The position numbers were made by a program, and so were the translations under genes. Below the pieces are notes generated by a model. That model searched no databases. It was not told the origin of the DNA and was given only the letters and a program-made list of their open reading frames with translations. Of a stretch of 25,442 nucleotides of DNA, positions 6,639-15,205 are shown one piece after another (positions within the stretch are counted from its first letter, which is position 1; the number at the start of each line of letters is the position of its first letter). Source of the DNA: an uncultured Hungatella sp. (lineage in GTDB: Bacteria > Bacillota > Clostridia > Lachnospirales > Lachnospiraceae); contig CAJUPP010000054.1 of assembly GCA_910588325.1 (NCBI GenBank), forward strand, positions 1 through 25,442. Reading direction: 5' to 3'.

Positions 6639-8452
6639 AATAGGCCGGCTCCTTTCTCTTCTTTCGCCCGGGCAGATTCCGAAGGCAAATCATCCGTTTC
6701 CTCCCGGCCGGTCTGTATCTGATAAAGCTCCCGATAAACCCTGCACCCGGCCATCAGCTCCTCATGGGTTCCGCAGCCTAATGCCTGTCCCTCCTCCAGC
6801 ACCAGGATGTGATCTGCAAAACGGACGGAGCTGATCCGCTGGGCGATGAGAATGCAGGTAACATTTTTGTATTCTTTCCGGATGGCTTCCCGAAGCCTCA
6901 TATCCGTCTGATAATCCAGGGCGCTGGAGGAATCGTCCAGAATCAGAATATCCGGCTGGGCAGCCAGAGCCCTGGCAATCAGGATCCTCTGCTTCTGGCC
7001 TCCGCTTAAGTTGGCTCCCCGGATGTTTAAAAGTCCCTGGGTCTGTCCGCCTTTTTCCCCCACAAACTCTTCTGCCTGGGCTGCCCGGATTGCTTTGTCT
7101 ATCTGTTCTTTTCTAAGGCCCCGTCCCAGATCGATGTTGTCATAGATCGTCCCCTCAAACAGGGTGTCGTTCTGAAACACCACCCCGACCCTCTGTCTCA
7201 GCCGGCCGAAGCTCTGGTCCTTTATGTCTTCCCCTCCCAGCAGTATCTTTCCGGAATCCGGTGCATAAAAGCCCAGAAGGAGGGAAACGATGGTGGACTT
7301 GCCTGCCCCGGTCTCGCCGATGATCCCTAAGGTTTCTCCTTTTTTCAGGGAAAAGGAAATATTTTTCAGAACCGGCTTGCCCGGATGGTAGGAGAAGCTT
7401 ACATTGTCAGAGGAGACGTAGGCCTCCATGTCCCCTTCATCTAAAACCGGCGGTTCTTTTTCTTCCCCGGCCCAGTCTGCCAGCCTCTTTTCCTCCAGCT
7501 GCCTTTCGTCCTCTGTCTTCAGGATCTGTGTGATTCTCTCCGCAGAGGCCTGGCCTTTGGAGTAAATGGTAAACATTTTGGAGATGGAGAGCATGGCGGT
7601 CAGAATAATGGTAAAATACGTCAGGAACGCAAGTATGGTCCCCACCTCGCCGGTCCCTGTATGCACCCTGTATGCGCCCAGGATGATGACAAGCACCAGA
7701 CCCAGGTTCAGGATCAGGTTCATGGCAGGGTTCAGCACCGTCATTATCATTCCCGCCTTCCGCTCCCTCTCTACCAGCTGACGGTTCCAATAATCAAACC
7801 GTTTCTCCTCATATTCTGTCTTGGAGAGAGCCTTTATGACACGGATTCCTGCAATGTCTTCTCTCACAAGACGCACAAACCCGTCCAGCGCTTCCTGAGT
7901 CCTGGTATATTCGGGCATGCCTTTGGAGGTCACATACCAGATAATCACGCCCAGAACAGGCAGCAGGCACAAAAGGACAGATGCCAGGGCAAGATCCAGG
8001 GTTATTGTCATCACAATCCCGCCTAAAAGCAGAATCGGCGCACGCACGCCCAGACGCTGAATCCGGCTCAGCATGTTATGTACATTGTAGGAGTCGCTGG
8101 TAAGCCTGGATATCAGCGCTGATTTTGTCAGGTGATCGATCTGGGTCCCCGGAAGATACATAATCTTTTCAAACAGATCATGACGCAGCTCTTCCACGAT
8201 CTCTCCCGACACCTTTGCCGCCCGCCTGTTGGCGCTGATGTTGCCTGCCAGAGCCAGGAAAGAACACCCCAGCATAATCAGCCCCCACAGCGCAAGCTGC
8301 TCTTTATTTTTCTCCGGTATGACCGTGTCAATCATATAGGCCAGTATCCAGGGCAGAAACAGATCCATGATGGTCCCTGTAAATTTAATTATCAGTCCCA
8401 GCACAATACGATTCAGATAAGGCCTTACATATACCTGAAGCAGATGTTTCAT
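6635..8452 (-). CDS. ABC exporter half-transporter, degenerate-site subunit
   Basis: A 605-residue ABC exporter half: six membrane helices (about 15-300) and an ATPase with Walker A GETGAGKST (379-387), canonical C-loop LSGGQ (482-486), Walker B LILDD in which Asp507 replaces the catalytic Glu, and Gln538 (IAQR) in place of the switch His. These changes mark the non-hydrolysing site of asymmetric heterodimers, and they pair with the altered C-loop LSKGQ of the partner encoded next. The chosen start is the ATG at 8452, with GGAG 8 bases before it (AAGGAGAATACAAAATG). A frame extends to 8677 but would run through the terminator at 8528-8552 and adds no family sequence. No clear promoter is seen at 8453-8527. 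Confidence 0.92.
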   Translation of the reverse strand: MKHLLQVYVRPYLNRIVLGLIIKFTGTIMDLFLPWILAYMIDTVIPEKNKEQLALWGLIMLGCSFLALAGNISANRRAAKVSGEIVEELRHDLFEKIMYLPGTQIDHLTKSALISRLTSDSYNVHNMLSRIQRLGVRAPILLLGGIVMTITLDLALASVLLCLLPVLGVIIWYVTSKGMPEYTRTQEALDGFVRLVREDIAGIRVIKALSKTEYEEKRFDYWNRQLVERERKAGMIMTVLNPAMNLILNLGLVLVIILGAYRVHTGTGEVGTILAFLTYFTIILTAMLSISKMFTIYSKGQASAERITQILKTEDERQLEEKRLADWAGEEKEPPVLDEGDMEAYVSSDNVSFSYHPGKPVLKNISFSLKKGETLGIIGETGAGKSTIVSLLLGFYAPDSGKILLGGEDIKDQSFGRLRQRVGVVFQNDTLFEGTIYDNIDLGRGLRKEQIDKAIRAAQAEEFVGEKGGQTQGLLNIRGANLSGGQKQRILIARALAAQPDILILDDSSSALDYQTDMRLREAIRKEYKNVTCILIAQRISSVRFADHILVLEEGQALGCGTHEELMAGCRVYRELYQIQTGREETDDLPSESARAKEEKGAGLL

Positions 8453-8527
8453 TTTGTATTCTCCTTCAATTCGCAGCCGCCGGGAACCTTTCGCTTCCTG
8501 CAGCAGCGCACTGGATTTCCATGACAG

Positions 8528-8552
8528 AAAAAGAGTCAGGAATCCTGACTCT
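8528..8552 (-). terminator. Rho-independent terminator after the phosphohexomutase gene
   Basis: On the minus strand a 9-bp stem AGAGTCAGG/CCTGACTCT with a 3-base loop is followed by TTTTT (plus-strand A run 8528-8532). It ends transcription from the mutase gene about 160 bases after its stop and shields the ABC operon. Confidence 0.8.
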
Positions 8553-8712
8553 TCTATCCTTTTGCCTTTTTCAAAGCTTCCTCTATTGCCCAAGTCTATT
8601 TGCCCGAACAGCACCAAAAGCAGATGCCAGAGTTCTTTCCGGTACTGTCTTGCAGAACTAGCAAGTGCTGAATTCACCGGAATTTCCGCAAGACTGCACT
8701 GGAGTACATATC

Positions 8713-10449
8713 TTACAGCATGGAGTCAACCATAGCCTGTACGGCTTCGCCGAACACCTTGGATTTGCTTTCCGCATCCTCCAGAGAGGTTCCCTTCACC
8801 CCGTAGTAGAACTTGATCTTCGGCTCTGTTCCTGAAGGTCTTACGCACATCCAGGCGCCGTCGTTCATGTCATAGTACAGAACATTGGATGCCGGCAGGC
8901 CGGTAGGCTTTACTTCACCGGCAGCCATGTCTTTGATGGTATCCAGCTTGTAGTCTCTGGCTGATACTACTTTATATCCGCCTACCTCCTCAGGGGTATT
9001 GGCACGCAAGGTCTCCATAATGTTCTGGATCTTTGCCAGGCCTTCGATTCCCTTTAAGCCGATAGATTTTACTGCGTCCTTGTAATATCCGTATTTCTCA
9101 TACATGGCAACCATGGCATCCCACAGAGTCATATTCTTGGTCTTATAGTAGGCGGCAGCCTCGCACAGGGCTACGCTGGCAGACACTGCATCCTTGTCGC
9201 GGGCATAGGTTCCGATGAGGCAGCCGTAGCTCTCCTCCAGGCCGAACATATAATGGCCTTTTTTCGTGTCCTCTTCTTTTAAAATCTGCTGGCCAATCCA
9301 CTTAAAACCTGTCAGGCATTCTACCAGCTTACACCCATATGCATCTGCCACGGCATCTACCAGGTTGGTGGTTACGATTGACTTCACCACCTCGCCGTCC
9401 TCAGGAATCTGATTCTTGGCTGCTTTCTGGCTTAACACATACTCGCACAGAAGGGAACCGGACATGTTGCCGGTAAGGGGGATGTAGCTGCCGGATTTGC
9501 TGTCTTTTACATAGACGCCCAGACGGTCTGCATCCGGATCCGTAGCCAGTACCAGATCTGCATCCAGCTTTTTCGCCATTCCCAGGCCTAAGGTAAACGC
9601 CTCTTCCGCCTCCGGGTTGGGATAGCTTACAGTGGGGAATTCTCCGTCAGGCAGCTCCTGCTCAGGCACAACATGTACATGTTTAAAGCCGATTTCATTC
9701 AGCACTCTTCTCACCGGAATATTGCCTGTGCCGTGAAGAGGGGTGTATACAATGGTAATATCCTCCTGCATCTTGTTGATAGCATCCTGATTCACTACCT
9801 GTGCTTTTACATTGGCAATGTACTTGTCGTCAATCTCGGCGCCGATGACCTTGTAAAGCCCTGCTGCCTTGGCGTCGGATGCGGTCATGGTCTTTACAGA
9901 AGACAGATCCTCAATAGCCAGAACCTCTTCGGTGACTCCCTTGTCATGAGGAGGCGTAAACTGAGCGCCGTCCTCCCAGTATACCTTGTATCCGTTGTAC
10001 TCCGGCGGGTTATGGCTGGCAGTCACATTGATACCTGCGATACAGCCTAACTCCCGCACTGCAAAGGATAACTCCGGGGTGGGGCGGAGAGACTCGAATT
10101 TATATGCCATGATTCCGTTGGCAGCCAGGGTTCTTGCGGCTTCATCTGCAAATTCCGGAGACATGCGGCGGGAATCATAGGCGATGGCTACGCCTTTGGT
10201 GGCGCCGCCCTGTTTGATTATGTAATTGGCCAGGCCCTGGGTGGCTCTGCGGACAACATAGATATTCATACGGTTGATGCCTGCTCCGATGATACCGCGA
10301 AGGCCGGCCGTACCGAATTCCAAATCCATATAGAAGCGCTCTTTGATCTCATTGTCGTCGTCTGCGATGGCACGCAGCTCTGCCTTGGTAGCTTCATCGA
10401 AATATGGATTGCTCAGCCACTCTTCATAGATTTTTTTATAGTCTTTCAT
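8713..10449 (-). CDS. pgcA: Phosphoglucomutase/phosphomannomutase (alpha-D-phosphohexomutase)
   Basis: Interconverts glucose-1-phosphate and glucose-6-phosphate (possibly also the mannose pair), feeding UDP-glucose and cell-envelope sugars. The 578-residue protein has the four family loops: phosphoserine loop TASHNP (143-148, Ser145), Mg2+ loop DPDADR (304-309), sugar loop GLEESYG, and C-terminal phosphate loop RPSGTEPKIKFYYG. Length and the N-terminal YEEWLSNPYFDEATKAEL match the long PgcA/YhxB branch of Firmicutes. The symbol is by family resemblance. GGAAGGGAG lies about 11 bases upstream of the ATG at 10449. It is a single-gene unit with its own terminator. Confidence 0.94.
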   Translation of the reverse strand: MKDYKKIYEEWLSNPYFDEATKAELRAIADDDNEIKERFYMDLEFGTAGLRGIIGAGINRMNIYVVRRATQGLANYIIKQGGATKGVAIAYDSRRMSPEFADEAARTLAANGIMAYKFESLRPTPELSFAVRELGCIAGINVTASHNPPEYNGYKVYWEDGAQFTPPHDKGVTEEVLAIEDLSSVKTMTASDAKAAGLYKVIGAEIDDKYIANVKAQVVNQDAINKMQEDITIVYTPLHGTGNIPVRRVLNEIGFKHVHVVPEQELPDGEFPTVSYPNPEAEEAFTLGLGMAKKLDADLVLATDPDADRLGVYVKDSKSGSYIPLTGNMSGSLLCEYVLSQKAAKNQIPEDGEVVKSIVTTNLVDAVADAYGCKLVECLTGFKWIGQQILKEEDTKKGHYMFGLEESYGCLIGTYARDKDAVSASVALCEAAAYYKTKNMTLWDAMVAMYEKYGYYKDAVKSIGLKGIEGLAKIQNIMETLRANTPEEVGGYKVVSARDYKLDTIKDMAAGEVKPTGLPASNVLYYDMNDGAWMCVRPSGTEPKIKFYYGVKGTSLEDAESKSKVFGEAVQAMVDSML

Positions 10450-10521
10450 GGTATAAAAACTCCCTTCCTTTTTGCTTTATAACTGCTAACCATCGTCACG
10501 GCAGTTACATTATTTTCGTCT

Positions 10522-10527
10522 ATTATA
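10522..10527 (-). promoter_or_regulatory. Candidate -10 box for the mutase gene
   Basis: TATAAT on the minus strand about 73 bases before the mutase start. The expected -35 position has no good match, so support is limited. Confidence 0.4.
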
Positions 10528-10556
10528 CCTCAAAACAGCAGAAAAAGGAAGGTTGT

Positions 10557-11531
10557 TTACCGGAGAATTGCCAAAAATTTCTTCCTGGCATCTGTCTGTG
10601 CCTCCAGGGTCTGTATTTTTTCCATGTTCCGGGCAGGGATCCAGGTCTTTCTGGCATTGTAATAGAAGTTTACCTGTTTCCAGTATTTTTCCGGGTAGAG
10701 GAACAGATAGTACAGGTATTGTCTGTCCCGGGGCTTTAAGGGCAGGACCTTGTCATAGGAGGAAAGCATCTGTTCTCCCAGCTTTTGGTCCCATTCATGT
10801 TTTTCCATGACTTTTCGCATAAAGTGATACAGATCTGTCATCTGAATCCCTAAGTGCATTTTGTTAAATTCAATGAGGGCCGCGTAGCCGTCTCCTAAAA
10901 GGATATGGTGATGATCCAGGTTTCCGTGGCACAGGTGGAGAACAGTCTGTCCGTCTTGTCCCAGGGCCGCCATCCCCTCCCGGGCCTCTCTGGCCTGTTG
11001 GTAGAACATATCGTAGCTGTTTGTCATACAGCGCTCGAACTCTGTCTTTTTCTTCTTGTTTCTTATGTAATTTCTGGCCCGTTTCAGCTCCTGGTTGTGG
11101 CGCTCCATCTCTTTTTCCAGGGATTCCAGTACGATGGAGCCTAAGTTCCATTCTTCCTGCCTGGGAATCTGGCAAAGACTTTTGTGGAGCCTGGCAATTT
11201 GCTTTACAGCTTCGAGAATCTCGCGGCAGTCTTTTAAGTTGCATTCCGGATCTGTGAACCAGTGCTTCAGTATGTATCTGGTTCCGTCTTCTCCCAGGGA
11301 GATCAATTCTCCTGCTGCGGTACGTATGTAATCGTCAACACGGACAAGATTTTCTCTGTTTACCTGTCCCAGAACCTGGTTTTCAAATTCCAGGCGTTTC
11401 AGTGTGCCCCGGTATTCTTTTAATAGTACGGTTCCTATGCTGGTCTCGCAGATCCAGCCGCTCCGGCCTTTGCGTACACTGCCTGTTGTCAGGTTGTATT
11501 GCGCCAAAGCTTCCATATATTTATCGTTCAC
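10557..11531 (-). CDS. CotS-family spore coat protein, degenerate APH-fold kinase
   Basis: Resembles the CotS/YutH/YsxE group, spore-coat-associated proteins with an aminoglycoside phosphotransferase fold. The order is an N-lobe with LLKEYRGTLKRLEFENQVL, a helical insert, then LCHGNLDHHHIL and IEFNKMHLGIQMTDLYHF. In active kinases the first of these reads HxDxxxxN and the second starts with D; here both catalytic positions are changed (Asn for Asp, and EFN), so it is probably a pseudokinase. The GTG at 11531 is chosen as start: GGAGG sits 7 bases before it. An in-frame ATG at 11558 has no ribosome site. Length from GTG is 324 residues. It lies between the CCA-adding gene and the mutase with gaps on both sides. 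Confidence 0.75.
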   Translation of the reverse strand: MNDKYMEALAQYNLTTGSVRKGRSGWICETSIGTVLLKEYRGTLKRLEFENQVLGQVNRENLVRVDDYIRTAAGELISLGEDGTRYILKHWFTDPECNLKDCREILEAVKQIARLHKSLCQIPRQEEWNLGSIVLESLEKEMERHNQELKRARNYIRNKKKKTEFERCMTNSYDMFYQQAREAREGMAALGQDGQTVLHLCHGNLDHHHILLGDGYAALIEFNKMHLGIQMTDLYHFMRKVMEKHEWDQKLGEQMLSSYDKVLPLKPRDRQYLYYLFLYPEKYWKQVNFYYNARKTWIPARNMEKIQTLEAQTDARKKFLAILR

Positions 11532-11660
11532 ATCCACCCCTCCAAGCTGCCTTTTCATAAGGGATTGCCGGAAAACAGATAGGGGGTTTCCTGGCAGCCC
11601 CTGACTACTTCTAAAGTATGTGAGGGTTGGGGGAACTATGACAAATAATAGGAGGGGGAA

Positions 11661-11780
11661 ATGAATTTTTCAGGGGAAGGGGATAGAAGGGGATCCGCTC
11701 CGGAAAGATGTTTCGGAGCCAGAACCTCTTTCCGGAGCCGGTGCTTCCTTGCTGTAGATGAAAAGACGAAACAATGTTGA
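11661..11780 (+). CDS. Possible 39-residue small protein
   Basis: A short plus-strand frame with a near-perfect ribosome site: AGGAGG (11650-11655) five bases before ATG at 11661, ending with TGA at 11778-11780, just before the convergent cca stop. The peptide starts MNFSGEGDRRG, is basic and hydrophilic, holds three Cys, and has no membrane segment or known motif. Its middle runs over an inverted repeat, so the protein repeats FGARTSF/FRSRCF weakly. I see no convincing promoter. The G-rich run before ATG could mimic a ribosome site by chance. Confidence 0.22.
   Translation: MNFSGEGDRRGSAPERCFGARTSFRSRCFLAVDEKTKQC
11697..11738. repeat. Inverted repeat with a third, competing arm
   Basis: GCTCCGGAAAGA (11697-11708) is perfectly inverted at 11727-11738, a 12-bp stem. 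Between them TTTCGGAGCC (11711-11720) repeats the right arm with one base missing and can pair with the left arm instead (GCTCCG/CGGAGC). It sits in the 235-bp gap between the cca stop and the cotS-like gene. No T-tract follows on either strand, so it is not an ordinary terminator. Confidence 0.6.
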
Positions 11781-11793
11781 GAGGATTCGAAAG

Positions 11794-13077
11794 TCATTGG
11801 TTACTGGAGGGCAGGTTTTCTGGTGAATTTATTATTGTGAGCAGAGTTTCTTTTTGGTTTAGTTCAGGGTGTTCTATAACCAGGTTCAGAAGATTTTTCA
11901 AGGTTTCGCCTAATTGTTTTCCTGGTTTCATGCCATGGGTGATTAAATCCTTTCCGGTGACGGCAAGCATTTTCAGATTGATGCAATCACCGCGGAGGCG
12001 GATTTCCCGGGCTGTGCGCCGGATTTGGTCAAGTTCCTGAAGCGCGGGGAGTATCTTGTCTGGAATCGCATCTGAGGTTTGAATATTTTCCGACCCTCTG
12101 TCGGTCTCCCCACAGGCTGTCAGTGAACGTTTGAGAAGTAGCAGGCTGTCAAACAGTTCATCTGGCATCTGGCTCATGGCTCTGCGGATTTGTGCGGGAG
12201 TCAGGCCTATGGGGATGGGACACATTTTTACCAGGAGTTTTACTTTATCAATGGTGTCATTGTCCATTTTCAGTTCTTTTAATATCTGAGCCGCCTCCTG
12301 GGGAGACTGCTCCTTTAAAAGAGAGGCCCACCGCAGGGATTTGATAGGAGGCAGCTGGGGATTTATGAAGATTTTATCGGGTATGAGTCTGGCAAACCCA
12401 GGGGCAATGCAGGATTCCAGGCTGCATGAAAAGACCATTTTTATATGCTCCGGATGGGAAGATAGAAGGAGCTTGGTAAGCTCGGTCTGCACCCGCTCTT
12501 TGCTGACTCTGGCCAGGTTGGGGCCTATGGTTTTTATGGAATGCCAGGTGTTCTCTTCAATTTTAAATCCCAGCTGGGCAGAGAAGCGGAGGGCTCTCAG
12601 CATCCGGAGGGCATCTTCGGTGAAGCGGTCTGCGGCTGTTCCCACACAGCGGATGGTTCCTGCCTGTAAGTCCCTGACTCCGCCGAAGATGTCAATCAGC
12701 CCCTCCCTGGGGCTGTAAGCCATGGCGTTGATGGTAAAGTCACGGCGTTTTAAGTCTTCTTTCAGATTGGAGGTGAATTCTACGGTTTTGGGGTGCCTGC
12801 CGTCCTCGTACTCCCCGTCGATTCGGTAGGTGGTTACCTCGTAACCTGTTTTGCCCCGCATGATGGTGACGGTTCCGTGCTGGATTCCGGTATCGATGGT
12901 CCGGCCGAAAACAGACTTTACTTCTTCTGGTTTTGCGGAAGTGGTGATGTCCCAATCTTCCGGCTCTTTTTCCAGAAGGGAGTCTCTGACGCAGCCTCCA
13001 ACGATATAGGCTTCGTATCCATGAGCATTTAATTTTTCCAGAATCTCCTGTGCCTCTTTTGGCATCCGTATCATCAT
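11794..13077 (-). CDS. cca: CCA-adding tRNA nucleotidyltransferase
   Basis: Adds or repairs the 3'-CCA end of tRNAs (class II nucleotidyltransferase). From the ATG at 13077 the product has 427 residues. Motifs in order: GGCVRDSLL (27-35), catalytic DWD (41-43) in EDWDITTSA, RRDFTINAMAY, GGVRDLQAGTIRCVG, and LRMLRALRFSAQLGF (tRNA/NTP selection region), then a helical body. The chosen start has GGAGG 9 bases upstream (GGAGGACATATAATATG); the frame can be extended to 13179, but that part (MRIGGMKRILLF...) is not family sequence. A poly(A) polymerase cannot be wholly excluded by sequence, but the Gram-positive context favours CCA addition. proS ends 111 bp upstream. Confidence 0.92.
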   Translation of the reverse strand: MMIRMPKEAQEILEKLNAHGYEAYIVGGCVRDSLLEKEPEDWDITTSAKPEEVKSVFGRTIDTGIQHGTVTIMRGKTGYEVTTYRIDGEYEDGRHPKTVEFTSNLKEDLKRRDFTINAMAYSPREGLIDIFGGVRDLQAGTIRCVGTAADRFTEDALRMLRALRFSAQLGFKIEENTWHSIKTIGPNLARVSKERVQTELTKLLLSSHPEHIKMVFSCSLESCIAPGFARLIPDKIFINPQLPPIKSLRWASLLKEQSPQEAAQILKELKMDNDTIDKVKLLVKMCPIPIGLTPAQIRRAMSQMPDELFDSLLLLKRSLTACGETDRGSENIQTSDAIPDKILPALQELDQIRRTAREIRLRGDCINLKMLAVTGKDLITHGMKPGKQLGETLKNLLNLVIEHPELNQKETLLTIINSPENLPSSNQ

Positions 13078-13188
13078 ATTATATGTCCTCCGTCTTAACT
13101 TACCTTCACCCTGAAGAAACGCAGCCAGCGCGTGCCCGGGAGAAAACAATAAAATCCTCTTCATACCCCCTATCCGCAAAAAATATCC

Positions 13189-14628
13189 TTAATACGCTCT
13201 TCCCCAGTATACCATCTTCTTAGCCGGCTTCCCGCAGCAGACGCAGGTATCGGCCAGCTGTTCCTGCTTAAACGGCATGCACCGCGAGGTTGCACCGGTA
13301 TCTTCTTTGATTTTATCCTCGCACTCCCTGCAGCCGCACCACATAGCCTTCACAAATCCAGGCTTCTCATTGATTACTTTTACAAAGGACTCGTAATCCA
13401 CTGCCTGGTAGGTATGGGTATCCCGATGCGCTTTTGCCCGCTCGAACATGTCATTCTGGATAGTCTCAAGCATCCTCTCTGTCTCTGCCTCCAGCTGATC
13501 CAGCGATACGGCTGTCTTCTCGTGGGTATCTCTGCGCACCAGAACTGCCTGATTGTTCTCCAGATCCTTGGGGCCGATCTCCACACGCAGCGGAATTCCC
13601 CGCATCTCACACTCGCTGAACTTCCAGCCCGGGCTCTTGTCTGAGTCATCTGCCTTTACGCGGAAGCCTGCGGCGGTCAGACGGCTTTTCAGCTCATAGG
13701 ACTTATTCAGGATTCCTTCTTTCTTCTGCTGGATCGGCACAATCATCACCTGTGTGGGAGCAATCTTCGGCGGCAGAACCAGACCGTTGTCATCGCCGTG
13801 TACCATGATGATGGCGCCGATGATGCGGGTGCTCATGCCCCAGGAGGTCTGGTGTACATATTTTAAAGTATTGTCTTTATCTGCAAACTGGATGCCGAAG
13901 GCTTTGGCGAATCCGTCCCCAAAGTTATGGCTGGTGCCGCTCTGAAGGGCTTTTCCGTCGTGCATCAGGGCTTCGATGGTATAGGTGGCTTCTGCTCCTG
14001 CAAATTTTTCTTTGTCGGTCTTGCGGCCCCGGATCACAGGGATAGCCAGGACTTTTTCACAGAAATCCGCATACAGATTCAACATCTGCTCCGTCCGCTC
14101 CTGGGCTTCCTGTGCCGTCGCATGAGCCGTGTGGCCTTCCTGCCACAAAAATTCTCTGGAGCGGAGGAAGGGCCTGGTGGTCTTCTCCCAACGGACTACG
14201 GAACACCACTGATTGTAGAGTCTGGGCAGATCTCTGTAGGAGTGAATGTCATTTGCATAAAAATCACAGAATAATGTCTCGGATGTAGGCCTGACGCACA
14301 ATCTCTCCTGCAACGGCTCCAGGCCGCCGTGGGTCACCCAGGCAACCTCCGGGGCAAATCCTTCTACGTGGTCTTTCTCTTTCTGGAGAAGGCCTTCGGG
14401 AATAAACATGGGCATGTATACATTCTCCACGCCGGTTTCCTTGAACCATTTATCCAGTTCCTTCTGGATATTCTCCCAAAGTGCGTATCCGGCCGGTTTG
14501 ATCACCATGCAGCCTTTTACGCTTGCATAATCACACAGTTCCGCTTTTTTCACTACGTCGGTGTACCACTGGGCAAAATCCACATCCATGGATGTGACTG
14601 CCTCTACCAGTTTCTTGTCGCTTGCCAT
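13189..14628 (-). CDS. proS: Prolyl-tRNA synthetase, archaeal/eukaryotic type
   Basis: Charges tRNA-Pro. A class II synthetase of 479 residues. It has motif 2 sequence RSREFLWQEGHTAH, CVRPTSETLF, HNFGDGFAKAFGI and SWGMSTRIIGAIIMVHGDDNGLVLPPKIAP (motif 3). Then comes the anticodon domain and the C-terminal zinc-type domain with clustered Cys (CGCRECEDKIKED, CVCCGKPAKK), ending in WGRAY. It lacks the bacterial-type editing insertion, so it is the short archaeal/eukaryotic form common in Clostridia. The start at 14628 has AGGAGG six bases upstream; the frame up to 14715 lies in the leader and is not coding. It is controlled by the T-box leader at 14767-15068. Confidence 0.95.
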   Translation of the reverse strand: MASDKKLVEAVTSMDVDFAQWYTDVVKKAELCDYASVKGCMVIKPAGYALWENIQKELDKWFKETGVENVYMPMFIPEGLLQKEKDHVEGFAPEVAWVTHGGLEPLQERLCVRPTSETLFCDFYANDIHSYRDLPRLYNQWCSVVRWEKTTRPFLRSREFLWQEGHTAHATAQEAQERTEQMLNLYADFCEKVLAIPVIRGRKTDKEKFAGAEATYTIEALMHDGKALQSGTSHNFGDGFAKAFGIQFADKDNTLKYVHQTSWGMSTRIIGAIIMVHGDDNGLVLPPKIAPTQVMIVPIQQKKEGILNKSYELKSRLTAAGFRVKADDSDKSPGWKFSECEMRGIPLRVEIGPKDLENNQAVLVRRDTHEKTAVSLDQLEAETERMLETIQNDMFERAKAHRDTHTYQAVDYESFVKVINEKPGFVKAMWCGCRECEDKIKEDTGATSRCMPFKQEQLADTCVCCGKPAKKMVYWGRAY

Positions 14629-14766
14629 AATAATCCTCCTGTTTTTCATATACACTCCCGCAATCTCTTTGTACCTGATTTTGCATAAGGTCACACAGGC
14701 AGGCACAACGGGCATTCCGGAAGTACATAAATATATTTTCCCTGCGGGCTGTCTGCCTGAGGAAAT

Positions 14767-14812
14767 AAAAAAGCCATTTAAATCCCTGCTTTATGACAAG
14801 GGACCAAATGAC
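14767..14812 (-). terminator. T-box intrinsic terminator
   Basis: On the minus strand GTCATTTGGTCCCT (14812-14799) pairs with AGGGATTTAAATGGC (14787-14773), with G-U pairs and one bulge, followed by TTTTTT (14772-14767). Its 5' arm starts just after the T-box sequence, as needed for mutually exclusive terminator and antiterminator folds. Confidence 0.8.
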
Positions 14813-15068
14813 AGTCTTATTCGGCGGTACCACCCTGATTAACCGCAGAGTTTCTGACCATATCCGTCAAAACCTCATACGCTTCTCTTCTTTCTCCGTT
14901 AACGCCGAATATACGCCGCATTTTCATACGGGGCTCCAAGGCAGGTTGGGCTTTCAGGGACATGGAAACCTTTCAGCAGACGGTCTCCTCTCTGTTATGT
15001 ATGTCAGCTTAATAGTCCTTTTCTCAGCCGGTTGACTTTTCAGTTTATATGGGTCATTCCTGAACTGT
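14767..15068 (-). promoter_or_regulatory. T-box leader of proS
   Basis: A leader of about 300 nt. The diagnostic T-box AGGGTGGTACCGCC is at 14836-14823 on the minus strand; its UGGU bulge would pair with the uncharged tRNA end. Stem I appears to be closed by GGAA-TG-ACC with GGTTTCC near its base, and contains CCGGCTGAGAAAAGG and AGAGAGGAG, typical of T-box distal and lower parts. ACCTGCCTTGGAGC lies between Stem I and the antiterminator. Uncharged tRNA-Pro should favour readthrough. A CCG (Pro) in GGAGACCGTC is a possible specifier, but I could not assign the specifier loop with confidence. Confidence 0.88.
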
Positions 15069-15074
15069 AGCCTG

Positions 15075-15103
15075 ATTCTACGACAATTATTAAAGATTGT
15101 CAA
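15075..15103 (-). promoter_or_regulatory. Sigma-A promoter of the proS T-box transcript
   Basis: On the minus strand TTGACA (15103-15098), exactly 17 bases, TAGAAT (15080-15075). A near-consensus promoter, with a start expected around 15068. Confidence 0.85.
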
Positions 15104-15205
15104 GAGCGATCTGGCCGAATAATTCTGGAATAAAACCGTTCTGGAATCGGATACCTGTGCTCACCCAACAGGATGGGACAATCCGTAACCTCTGCAACAG
15201 TCAGA

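Noticed and set aside
8453..8677. 75-residue N-terminal extension of the ABC subunit
   Set aside because: It covers the terminator of the mutase gene; the ATG at 8452 has a proper ribosome site and matches family starts.
13078..13179. Extended N-terminus of the CCA-adding enzyme
   Set aside because: No ribosome site or family similarity; ATG 13077 has GGAGG at correct spacing.
14629..14715. Extended N-terminus of ProRS
   Set aside because: It lies in the T-box leader after the terminator; AGGAGG precedes ATG 14628.
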